Origin: Tubiluchus corallicola
Lineage: Eukaryota > Priapulida > Priapulimorpha > Priapulimorphida > Tubiluchidae
Length of the DNA stretch: 60,000 nucleotides
Direction of reading: 5' to 3'
NCBI GenBank assembly: GCA_030141605.1
Contig: JAQGDQ010000130.1
Location: 331,974 to 391,973, forward strand
Positions 39,777-52,500 of the stretch are shown piece after piece (position 1 is the stretch's first letter; each line of letters begins with the position of its first letter). The notes beneath the pieces were generated by a model, which did not search any database, was not told the DNA's origin, and saw only the letters and a list, made by a program, of their open reading frames with translations. The translations under genes were made by a program, and so were the position numbers.

Positions 39777-42700
39777 TGAAGTTCTGTAGCTTAAAATTTG
39801 TATAATTAGAAAGATTATTGCAGTTTTGCCATTCTGTAAGTGTTCAGTTCTTCCTTTGAGCAAAATGCCACAAGGTGCATGAATGATCTTTAAACAAATT
39901 ACAATGTCCAACAGATGCCAATGTAAAGCTTATCTTAACGTGAGGTGAAATACTAAAGATATATTTATATTTATGACATTTAGGAATTTATTGTTGCTAT
40001 GGATACTTCCCCAAATTCTTGCAATTCTTGGTTTGTAGGTTAATGTGTGCTTAATTTGCACAATGTGGGTTATTGCTTATTGCCTGTCTGAAATGTGATG
40101 GATGTCTTATACTGAGTAAATTATTTAATTATAAAAATAAGTGTAAATGTTCATGTTTTTGCTAACGGAGTTGCTTACCATGTATTTATGTAGTCATCAT
40201 ACTTAAAGGAAAAGAAAAATCAATTAGCTTGTATTGTTTATTTTACTGTTATTAAACTTGGAGAAATATAACAAAGAAATTTGCACAGAAACTGTCTATA
40301 AAACATAAAGTTGACCTATGCTACAGCTAAATAGAAACTTTCGGGCGCGGCTTGTGGTAGTTGCCATTCAATTGAAAATTATGACGTTAACTGGTGGTCT
40401 TCGTGACTTCCCCCCCCCCCCAAGTACATCTTGGCTTTCATTAAGCGCACACTATTACACGAGGTGCTTATCACACTTATTATTAAATCCGTCTAACACT
40501 TTTCACGAACATTGGAACACACTTCCCAGAAGCTTTAGCTTTTCCTTCAAATACGAAACGGACAAAATATTAACACGGATACATTTCAACTAGTGTTTGG
40601 TCATGTCAGGTGAACTTCTCTCATATCTAAGTGTTTACTCTGTAAATGAGTATTATTTGGTCTCTTTGATTTTAATTCCACTGAAAGCTGTAATTAATTA
40701 AATAGGGCGGTATGCATTTTCTTGCTTGTTGTTCTCCATTATCTCAATTCAATTAATTTTATTCTCAACATAATCACAATACTTGTACATTAAAGACACA
40801 AGCTCAACTTACAAATACAATGTTCAAATTATAAAATTATATTCGGCACTGGAGACCTATGAAGCAAGTTTTTACATTATGCTACCAGAATTAGTAAGTG
40901 AAAAAAAATAATGTCAAAGTAAACCTGCACTATAATGTAAGCTTTAACAAATTTAAATCTTGCTGCCACTATGAATATTCAATTAATTCATTTTATTAGT
41001 TTATTGTAAAACTTGTTTCTTTTGATTTTTTATCACTTTGTTGTTAGTGGTATTAAATTTGAAGAACCACCATTTTTCGTTGCACAAGATGAATGACGTT
41101 GGAAGTACAGTCACGAGGTCACCAAAGCGGTAAACAAATGTTGGCAACCAAAGACGCTTTACTATATAAATCATTCTCGTTCACTCACGCCAAAGACGCG
41201 AAACATGGCAATCTTTGCAGCAATGCACGTGTTTGAAATTCATCAGAAGGCAAGTTATTTAATTTACAAGTCTCCTGTTTAATAATAACTATGAATTTTT
41301 AGTGTAATCATAATAATGTGCTAAAAAAACTTCAATGTCTGTCGGGGTTATATAGGCCTTTAATAATGTGACTGCATGAAAAACACCAGAATAAGCACAG
41401 CTCAAACTCAATTCCGTAATATTTCTAAAATAATTTTTATTATATAATAATAATTATACCGAACAGCAAGGACATCATTTAAAACAATGCGTAAACGATT
41501 AAAGCAGATTTAAAATCAAGTCAATGCACAATTAGTGTTAAAACAATATTTAGTACGAAAACATAACACGACCCCTGAAGATTTTACAGTATATAATAAA
41601 ACTGGTAGTCTTAAAATGTATACTTCTAGGCTTACTAGTCATATCTATCACGTTATGAACCATTACAGTTGTGAAAGCAAATTTAGAATAAGCAAATTGT
41701 TAATGATCAAAGCTAAGAAATTTACAGCTTTTAAAAGATGTCTTCCCGAATAAAAAAACAAGATCACACAAAACTGAAAAGTTAAATTCTGCAGAAAGTT
41801 CGCACGCTTCTACAGATAAAAATTCAGGCACGAAAACGTGCTAATAAAACTAAGTGATTCAATACTGATTTTCCACTTGTTCTACAATGACTACTACGTA
41901 GGTCGTACAGTTTGGTAACGTACACTGTACAAACTTCAACAACTGTATGAACAAATAATTGTAGACTAATGCTCTGTGCTATAAAATCATTTAGACTAAC
42001 ATTTTGCACTAAAATATTGTTATTACTAAAACAAAATAATTGCCGCCACAATAGCAGACGTGCGATGTAGAAAATCATCAAAACATTCTGTATATTATAC
42101 TAAACAAATATTTTTTAAAAACTAAACAAAAATATTATTTTCTTCCTATACATATCAAATGACACTCGGAGAATTAAACAATCTTAGGATTTTAACTAAC
42201 TTACACAAATTACAAGTACTTTTACTGTAATAAGTCAATTACATTTAATGCAGGGTTCTGCTTGCTGTCATTAGAAGGAAGTACATGCTACACAAGAACT
42301 ATAAATAATGCCATTGATAGCCAAAGAAGACTGTTAGTATTAGTGCAATTGAATTATAAATATTAAAGATTAAAAAGTACGTTATCTGTGCTGTACAAAT
42401 TGTTTTACACTCTACATCTAACCACAACCCATGACATCTGAACACATCGTGCACACAAAGCTTCTAAAAATGGTGAACCAAAAACAAAAATGAAAAGCAT
42501 TAAATGTAAGAAATACGCACCCAAACTAACGAGTGCGTGGTTTCAGTTGTTTGCTTTCGGTTCACGGAAAAACTTTTGTACAGTATTGTTGGTGTCTGTT
42601 CAGCAATGATAGAAATCACAACACAGTACAGTATAAACAGAACGATGACGAACACAACTTGGTCCACAAATGTTAAAGTGATATCATAAAAACAGGCCCA

Positions 42701-43561
42701 ACTTTTTTGATTTGCGTATTTCTTCAGATATTAAAATTGCTGCCAGCAAAGCAGCAGAAACCGTGCATGGGGGAAAAAGCTACTTACGAGTCAGTATTTA
42801 ATACTGCTTAATGAGATGCCACAACTGCCATTTTTGTCAAGGTATCCATAGAAACAAAGCCATCACAGTCTCACAGATTAAGAAGTCAAAATGTTGCTTG
42901 TACAAGTGAATGCAGAAAATGTAGATGATGCAGTTACAAGAGACAAGTTTCTTCACTTCCTCAGCAGGCAGATGAATAATTCCATATCAATGTCTACAAA
43001 ATTGTAAACGAAATTGTTGGTATGTAAAAACATAATTTCAATATTACATCAGAACATCTTAAAAAGCATCTTTCATAAGCACATCAGTTTTCTTAAACAT
43101 AACCAACAGCATTCTATCCATAAATGTGTAATTGGTAAAAATTTAAAATTTTAATATAGAGGTCCATCGAAACAGTTTAAAAACGTCCACTATTTTAAGA
43201 AATTTTATGTTCTTGTACACTAATAGCAAAAAAGTCTACATTTTTAATATCTGCAAAAAAGTAAAAAGTTTTCAAACATGAAAAAATTACTTAGCAGTTT
43301 CACAGAGGTTGTCCAAGTTTTTCAACAGTCATTAGCTGTTTTAAATTCGCATCAGTATCAACAGTCATTAGCTGTTTTAAATTCGCATCAGTATCATTCT
43401 ACTTTTTGAACTTTAATTAATGTTTGTAACAACCATAAATACTCCATTTTCGTCAACATCAATTATGCTTTTTTATACTATCATTCTAAGCCAATGCTGT
43501 CTAGGAGCTTCAAAAACTGCAGTAAACAACAAGGGTATGTTAAATTTACCGTGTGACGTTC
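39777..43561. other. Convergent 3' region between HADHB and the 4.1 gene
   Basis: No exon of a known family was found. It must hold both 3' untranslated regions. An ATTAAA at 40251-40256 could serve HADHB. A plus-strand segment at 40396-40590 reads HEHWNTLPRSFSFSFKYE, reminiscent of the end of LINE reverse transcriptase proteins, but this is weak. A 10-base C run lies near 40412. A 36-bp direct duplication (CAACAGTCATTAGCTGTTTT...) is at about 43323-43394. Confidence 0.5.
40970..41365 (+). repeat. Interspersed ~390-bp repeat, copy B
   Basis: This is the plus-strand counterpart of the repeat at 27620-28013, alignable almost end to end with scattered differences and small indels. It lies 1.2 kb past the HADHB stop. 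The family has no recognised coding domain and no obvious terminal inverted repeats. Confidence 0.8.
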
Positions 43562-46500
43562 CTAAACCTCCGTATCCTTTGCGGGCTCAGACTCCTGCTT
43601 GATTTCAATCTTCTGGACCGTCATGTCTGGATTCATCTCTGTGGCTTCACGAATGGCTTCGGCAAGTGCCTAAAAACATTTCCAGCCAAGCATGAAGCAA
43701 TGTAAGTGGAAAAAATGCAAAATATCATGATGTCATCATTAGGAAAATAAATTCCTTGTATACTTATCCAAAAACTAAAATGACAATTTGACAATTTGTG
43801 TTCAGACTGCAAAATGGACTGAGAAATGCTAATAAAAATTTGGCAAGGTGCTTTCTTTATCTGCTGCTGTTTCTGACAGTATCTGACTTTTCTCGCATAG
43901 TAGCTAAACCAACCGAGTGTGATGTGTATACTAGCCACAAGGACAAGTGCCTGAGCACTTAAACGGCAATCTCTGACTGGACCCAGTGCAAAAACTTGCA
44001 GTTCAAAATGTTGAAGACCTTTGACTAACTGCCACTTACGTATCCAAGGTAACTATGTAAAGATGTCTCTTTTGTCATGGTGTGGCTTTCATTCTAGTTA
44101 AATCACAATAGAGTTGTATAGTATTCTAAACTTTTACGAAAAATGGATTCTGTGTCAATGGTAAACGGTGCTCTAAATAACATCAAGGCAGTTAGGCAGA
44201 AAAAACTCTATAAGCGAGTAAGCCAGTGCTTCGCAAACCTAGTTATCATTTTTGTTGCTATAAAAATGAACTGTGTGCTAGACGAATGACTTACTTTCAA
44301 AAACACATGTATAATTGATGTGAAACAAAGCAAAGAAAAATTGCCAGTTACAACCTAGCATATTAGACAAACTAAGTACCTCATCGTGGTCGATTGGTGT
44401 TCCGCTGTCATTAGATATAGTAATGCGCTGCTCTACTCTCGTTTCTACCACGCCATCTTTCTCTGTTTTGTACTATGGAATACAAAACTGGTAATCAAAG
44501 GATGTAACAATGACAAGTTACATTATTCGCTAACAACTTAAACAATTACAATATCCCATTTAACATTACCTTTAATTGCCAGATAAATGCGAACCTAAGT
44601 GTAATTAATGGTCATTACTTCAGCCCTAAGTTTTACATTACAAGATTTTTTAAAATGACACAAAATAGTGACTACCCTACCAGAATAAGTCAAAATCAAA
44701 TAATATGACATTAAGAGTGTCAACAGGAAAATGTATATTTCAGAGGGTCAAAACAACATAAAAATCCTGTTTTCTCAGCGTAAGGCAGATGCAGTCGTTA
44801 AGTTAGTATTCAGTGCTGTTAGGCTACCACAATCACCTTAACCAACTGTTTGTTTCATAAAAGCAAGATATAGTTAGTAATTAATACTAATTATTAGCTA
44901 GTGATTTATGTCGTGAAAGCACTATGTAAATATGTCAGAAAACATGTGCTGCCAATAACACGTCTGATCAAATCTAGTAAATATAATGTGTCCAAGCGTC
45001 CATCCTTTGACAATTAAAATAGAAAACTGCTAAAGCAATATGTCTTCTTGTTAGTAGCGGGAAAATAAATAATATCAAATCAATGCAAACAAAATAATGT
45101 TAGGAATACTTTGAGCAAAACACTTATACCTTGTACTGAAAGATAAGACACATAAGACACATCAATGTCTAAAAAGTGGAAAAAATAAAACAAAACAAAC
45201 AAACAAACAAACAAAACAAAAAAAGAAACCTGTAAATAAAGGAAAAGGTTAGCAATTAGTGCTCTCTCATGCAGGAACATGCTTTGAAATCATCTCACTT
45301 ACTGTTACTGTCTCAACGGTTTTACTACGCGAGGAGACAGTTTGAGAGCCGACGAGTTCCACGATGTTCTCTTCCATATCCGGTGCGTCACCAGTCTCAT
45401 AACGCACCGTGCGAGTCTGCGTCTGCACTGTAGGCACCGTGTGACTCACAGTGACTGGGTCACTGACGTCGGGGTCATATTGCCTCGTCTCAGTTGGTAC
45501 AACGGGGGGCTGCTAGTGATAAACATAACATAAAACATTTAAACTAGAGGCTGCAGGTCACGTTAGGACTTAGAAATGGAAGGATATAGCAAATGAAATG
45601 ATGGCAGTGAGTAGTAGTAGTGGGGTGATGTCAAAAGCATATATTCAGTAGTTCAGGTTTTAATATTACAGCAAAATTAGCAGAATTTTAGCTCACCATT
45701 TGCAGCATATGCACAACACTTTTTTTTGATTTTATAAAACTGCTAAAAGGACAGAACTGTAAAAATATTGCATCTAGCGAATAGATGCCAATGACATGTT
45801 GAAAGAGTAAGGATTACAATGCTTGGAGTAGTAGGCTACTACTAACAGACAACACAAAAAATAGAGAGAAGTATGAATTATATGATTGCGTAAACACAAA
45901 GCAAGATTTCACACAGCAGCACAGTATTACTAGTAACATAAGGCACAAAATAGACAACACACTATTATAATTACTAAAGCAGAAAACTCCTATAATTTCA
46001 ATATAAGGTCTTCGAGTCAATCAGCAACAATCGATGAAAAATGAAAACCTGTTACACTAAAACAGCGGCCATTACTAATTCGAGCTAACCTTGATGATTT
46101 TAAAAAGTCTTAATATCACGGTAAAAATATCAACTTAATGTATGATGTGAACAAAATGTATCTATATTTAAAACACACAAACTCATTTGAAATGAAATAG
46201 TCTCAAAAATGTACATGCTGAACTGTTGATTTTACATCCACGAGCTAGATGTTACTTAAACCAGAATGACTGCAGCGAAAATCTTAAATACGAGCCTGGA
46301 GAATGTTAAAAGGAGTGCAGCAAGCAAGATGATCATGCAACATTGCAATAAATACTCAAACTTATTTATCATTAAAAACAGAAATCAAGCAGCGATATCC
46401 TAAATGGTGATGTCATTTCAGCAAACAAACGTAGGCGCACCTTCGGGTTATTTAATGTAATTAACTGCCTATCATGCAGTATGTCATACAACAACAGCAA

Positions 46501-49500
46501 CATCGTAATTGCACTGTTCAACAATCAAGCAACAAAGACTAATATTTGAATTGCAGATTTCTGACAAAAAAAGTTTACTACTACAACAGAGATGGTGTAA
46601 CACGACATGAGCTTATGTGAGTAAGACGTAGAGAGATAAACATTTTCAAGCAACTGGCTGCAGACTTAAAATAAGAGTGGCAATCTTTGAAAAGCTACGA
46701 ACCATGCTTATTTAGCCAAAAGAGAAACAGGAGGAAACAATCTTAGCATAACATGCAGAAAATAATGGGTCAACATGAATTAAGGTGGAAAACCTCCTGA
46801 AAATGCAAATGTCCGCTCAAGCAGATGAATCGGACAAAGGTACAGCGTTGCTCATGCTGCTGACTGCTGTCAAGACTCATGCACATTTTGCAACTAACGT
46901 GAAAGTAACAACCTCATCCGATTCGGGAATTCCTTCTTTCGATGTTGTCTTATATGTCTTTGTGACAACAGTGCGTTGGACATGTTGAGTTGCCGATTCC
47001 ACAGAAACCTTTGAAGAATGAACACCGGATGGTGCTGCAGTATCATCATTTTCAGTTGCCGCCTCCTCTTTCAGTTCTTCAGCTGGGGGTTGCTGCAGTC
47101 ACAGAATCAGATAAGTTCGTTTCAAAAATGTGAACAAAAGAGATAAAGCAAAGTCGTGCAAGACAGCAGAAAACCTTTCCTTAATTTTGCCAAATGTTAA
47201 ACGAAGAACACGCTGTTAATATGTGTCACGTACATGGACATTATGGACATGAACAAAAATGGACATTAAAATTATTCGGAGGAAAAGTAAACAAGAATTC
47301 AATTCGAAAACAGCAAGCTATTAAATACGTTTCAGACTCAAATTCACCATATACGGTGAGCACTAAGTTCAATTGCTGTACAAGTTTTCAGTGCAATATT
47401 GATGGGCACTTACTAATGAGACGTAGGAATACAGTGTAGTATCTGCTAAAAACGTGGACGCTAAACGATAACTTGAAGGAATTTCTGTGCCAATGTATTT
47501 TATACACTTATTATTCCTAAATTTGTAGATTTTTGTGGATTTTTAATTATTTATGTTTTCCAGCTTACATTAAATTTTACTGACAATGTGGTTTGCTTTC
47601 ATTTTCAAGTTGTAGTAATTAAGCGAGGAAAATGGTAGATCAGCTTATAAAGAGTCAACTAAATGTTCTGATACATTACACAATTAAAAGTGTATAAGGA
47701 GTTATACTACTAATGTGATAAGTTTTAGAATGAAATAGATCCGGACACAAATGCCAATTCCATCGAACTAGCAAATGCGTAGCAAACACTCAGCAGTACC
47801 GCGCCACAGGTTTTGCACTAATTACTGAGCATTTCAATTGCAGACTGTAGTTGACAGTAACACTTAATACACAAATAAATTACTCTCATATTTTTATACA
47901 AAAAATGATTCAATCATCATAACGGTGTGAGCATCCCAAAAAGATATTGTAAAATTGTATCTTGCATTCAATAAAATGCTCAGAATTAAGATCAGCTGCA
48001 TAAAGGCTTAGCAACAAAGATAAGAATAAGGATAAACATAAAAAGTATTATCCTAACAAATTGGCTATGTACTCGCCATTATGCAGCCATCGTACAAAAA
48101 AAAACCACATTTAGACAGTCAGTGAATATAGACTTGTTAATTTCTTGTTAGAGATGTTTGTTAATTTTGATCTGTAAGATTCAGGAGAGCAGTAATGCTC
48201 TTTTTGTTCAGAACAGTTCTCTTTGCAGATAGAAATTTTTTCAAGTTTTGTGAATACTTTTAAATTCATAATGAAAGCCACCAAAATGACATGGATCTTG
48301 TAAGATATGTCTAAATGTGGATCTCTTCACAGAAACAGAAAAGCCAGCAGCAGATTTAGAAGGTAGCTAAAAACAGGTAGCAGCTTGATTAAACATGCAT
48401 TTATTTATTGCCTAGTGGTACCAACACTCCCAGCAGGCGATATTGTAAAGGTTGAAAGTATATAAAGCAGTCAACATGTTAACATGCAGTAGTTCACAAG
48501 CAAACCTAATTAGTTACAGTTGGTGCGTGATTTCTAAAAAGGACAGAAGACAAATGCAAGACTGTTAGTAAAAGCCAAACTACACCAAGTATCGTTAGAA
48601 ATCAACCATGCAAGTAGATAAAAACTAGGAGTTGTAGTGCTTGGAGGCAAATGATGCAGGTGGCTGAAGGACATGCAGATCATCATGCAAGGGAAGTAAA
48701 GAATTTCAAAGATGAAATGGAAATTCACAAACAATAAAATATTAGTTCTGTTTGAAACTAATGTGCACATTTGCTTAAGAAGAGAAAGTGATTCTGCTAA
48801 AAGATGTTAGAAATCTGCTGACTTGAATAAAACTTCTGTTTCTGTGAGCAAGAAATGCAATGCCAGAAATAAAAAAAAATCAGATTTTAATTAAAAAAAA
48901 GGCAGTTAAAGTGCTATTATGAAAATGCAAGTTAAAGCAGAAGTATCTGGCACTGCAGAAATAAAAAATAGTGCAAAACCTGTGTGAGATATGCATCCCT
49001 GAGCAAGAAATCGTCAGACAGCCTCCGCTCTAATTTTTCCCCATTGAAGACAGGAGGTAAAGTATATTCCTCTCCAGACGATGAGCTGGACGATGACAAG
49101 CTTATAGAATCCAACTCGGGTTCCTCAGTTACGGAGATGACGGGCTCACGAGCATGTGACTCAAGGTTAAATGTTACACGGCGCACTGGAGATTTACCTT
49201 TTTCATTGGGTTTCACGGATGTCTCTATAATTTCACTTTTAGATTTGCCTTTTCTCATTAATAATTTACCAAATGTGTCACCCTTTCGTTTTTTAACAAC
49301 AGGTTCGTCGTCATGTAACAAGTCTTTGTTTCTGTCTGCGGTATGTTTGGGCAGTCGAAGTTTAATGCTACAGTTAGCTTTAGCACACAACTTTGTTGTT
49401 AAACTAACACTGCGTTCAACTGTTTCCAAACTAGCATCAGTGGCGCCGCTGGCACTCAAACTGATGGCATCGTTTGACTCGACCTTTTGCTTTTTCTTGT

Positions 49501-52500
49501 CTCTTTTCCTGAGACTTCCAAACACCCCTCTTTTCTTCTCACCTCCCTCCTGGCTCTCTAAACTAGCTATGCTACCTGCAATGTCACTACTAACACTAAC
49601 ACTATCATCACTTTCTATGTCGACACTCTTTTCAGGCCTAGCTTTTCGCTTGAACAATCCTTTACCTTTTTTTTTCTCTGGCTTTAATGTTGCAGATTCT
49701 TTGCTCTCTGGTAAATAATTTATGTTAACATCGTGCACACCTGTCACCAGTCCACGTTCTGTACTTGATGTGCCAGCACTGATATTTATTATATTGGATT
49801 CTGCAACTTTTTCATCCCCAACTATCACTGTACCTGCTGTGGCTGCCTCAAATTTTTCAATGAGACGCCTAACACTAACATCAGCCATATTTTCTTCAGC
49901 ATCAACAGTCTCCCGTTTACAAGTGTCCATGTTTCCTACTTCACCACTGAAACGTCTCATGAGGTCTATATTCGTTTCCTTTACATCGTTGTCATCAGCA
50001 AACTCTTCAGCATCAACAATTTCCTGTCTACTGACCTTCACACTAGTTGCATTATCAACATTCTTCATGAGACCTATATTTGTGTCCTTTACTTCAGCAT
50101 CAATTTTTTCCTCCTCTGTGGCATCCATAACTTCCCGTTTACTGATTTTCACACTACTTGGTTCATTGCTGATGCTCCACATTAGATCTAAATTTGCTTC
50201 CTTTATTTCGTCATCAACAGCAAATCTTTCATCCTCTGCAACAACACTTGTACTTTCTTCAGTAACCGTTTTTTCCTGCTTATAAACGTTCACTTCGCTC
50301 ACCTCACTGTTAGTACTCTTAACCAGTTCTAACACATTTGCTGCCTCCGTTGTTGCACCAGTAGAAACAAAATTCTCGTTCTCAATCTTTTTTGCTAACA
50401 CAGCACATTCTTTCAGCGCACTAACATCAGACGGCGCGCCACTTAATGTTTCGTCTGCAAGCGCAAGCATAAAGTTGGAATTTACACCACTAAGATTAGC
50501 AGCTTCAACTATACCAATGTCTACTTCCACTACTTCTTCACTAATAGCTTTCTCATCTTTGTTTAACATATCTGAAGTATCACTTCGTGTTTCCATTTGG
50601 TTCTCATTTGATAAGAAGTCGTTATTTTTCTTTTTGTCAGCATCACCTTCAAGAGGAAATGGGAAACTTCTTCGTTTCTGTACAGCGCCAGCAGCTGACA
50701 ATATAGCTATATACTCGTCTTCGTCTACAGGCACAAGTTCGACAAACTCTGACTGCTTGGTTTTCAACTCTGCAGTTAGAACATTAATGTCTTCGGACTC
50801 AGTTTTGTTTTTCATTAATATTTCAGAACTAACCACATCATCTGAAATTAAATGAGATTCGCCCTCTAAGCTTAACTCGCTACTCACTCTCAAATTGGCA
50901 TCATCATCGTTACTAGACCTCAGTTTCTTTTTCTTTTTGAAGCTACCAAGCAATCCACGTTTCTTTGTCTCTCCTTCCTTGCTTTCTATGCTCACCATGC
51001 TGCCAGTAACTTCACTAGTAACGCTCGCAGTTTCACCATCTGAGACAGACTTCTCTTTCTTATTTTTCTTGGAAAATAGTGACGTTCTTTTCTTCTTCTT
51101 TTCTTTTTCATCTAAACTACGTTTGCTGCCGAACATTTCATAGTTATCCATACTCACGTCAGTAATGACAGGTAAAATATAGTGCACGGAAGATGCAATT
51201 GCTTTATAAAAGTCTGCACCTTTTATTAATGTTGCCCGTTTCATGTTTCTGTCATCATCACTGGATGAAACATCATCGTGGTCTACAGATTTCTTTTTTG
51301 CTTTATTTGTTTTAGCAAATATCCCCCGCTTCGTCTTTTTACTTTTTATTGTGGTTCCAACTACAAAAAAGTCTGAAGAAGGTCTCCAAGTCTCTATGTT
51401 TACAACATTTGCATTAACATCCATAGGTCTCACAGATGCATTTTCACTACTTGCTTTTGCATCTGCATTATAACTTTGCTGAAAATCTTTCCCAGTGTAG
51501 AGAGCAGCACCTGCTTCAGTAAGCTCTACTGTCGATTCAAGATCTTCAATCTTGACTTTTTTTGTTTGTCTTTCACCTCTCTGAATGATGTCTTCTTCAG
51601 ATGAACTAGAGCTAAATGCCCTTTCTGAATCTTTTCTCCTTTTGACAGACACATCAGCTTGTTGGACAGCTTGTACTAATAACTCTGATGCTGCTGCATC
51701 TGCATTTATATCATTTACTATTGATAGTATAACTGAATCCTTCACTTCACTTTCATCACTCTCCTTACCACTTGCACTACTGCCATCTCTTTTGGACCAT
51801 TCTACTTCTTCAGTGGTTACCAATTTCTGTCTTTCACCCTCACCTGCTTTAATCATTTCTTGTTCAGCAGAAAAATCCCCCTTCTCTTTACTTTGGACAG
51901 CCAATGATGCAACATCAATGCCAGTGCTCACAGGAACCTCTTTCGTAAAGCTAGCCACAGATTTGTCTTCTTTTACAACAGCATATTTTACAACCTCATT
52001 TTCTGTTTCTGTATGCACCGGCAATATTAGGTTTTCTACTATCATGTTTTCTTTGCTTGAAGTAACGAAATCAATACTTTTCACACCCATTTTAGCATGT
52101 TCTTTATCGTTTTCGATATTAATGCTACTGCTACCGTCATACCCCAGGGACCTTCTCGGTGACAGCTTTCCTTTTTTCAATTCGGCTGAGGCTGCCACTG
52201 CATCTGTTGCACATACAGTCAAGGCAATGTCCTTTGAATCGCCATCAAAGTCAGAAACACTTTCCTTACCATCCTTCGTAAAAACATCAGCCAGTCCTAT
52301 TTCTTGTTGCTCCTGGTTTTTGTCAATGAGGTCCATTTTCAGCATACAGTCCACAAAATACTTCGATTCCATAGGTTTTGTTAAACTTACATCTATGTGG
52401 TTAGACTCCATTTCGCTTTTTACAGATTGTACATTCTTGTGCTTATCTTTTCTGTCCTTAGAGCGCCTAAATGCACCGAATAAAGTTTTATGCTGCTTCT

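Noticed and set aside
41535-41753. 72-codon plus-strand frame (contains RKHNTTPEDFTVYNKTG)
   Set aside because: No family recognised, no splice partner and no second copy seen; it may be chance in AT-rich sequence.
45185-45225. AAAC-rich run in a 4.1 intron considered as a regulatory or CRISPR-like repeat
   Set aside because: It is a simple (AAAC)n microsatellite. No CRISPR array, operon, riboswitch or prokaryotic feature was seen anywhere in the window.
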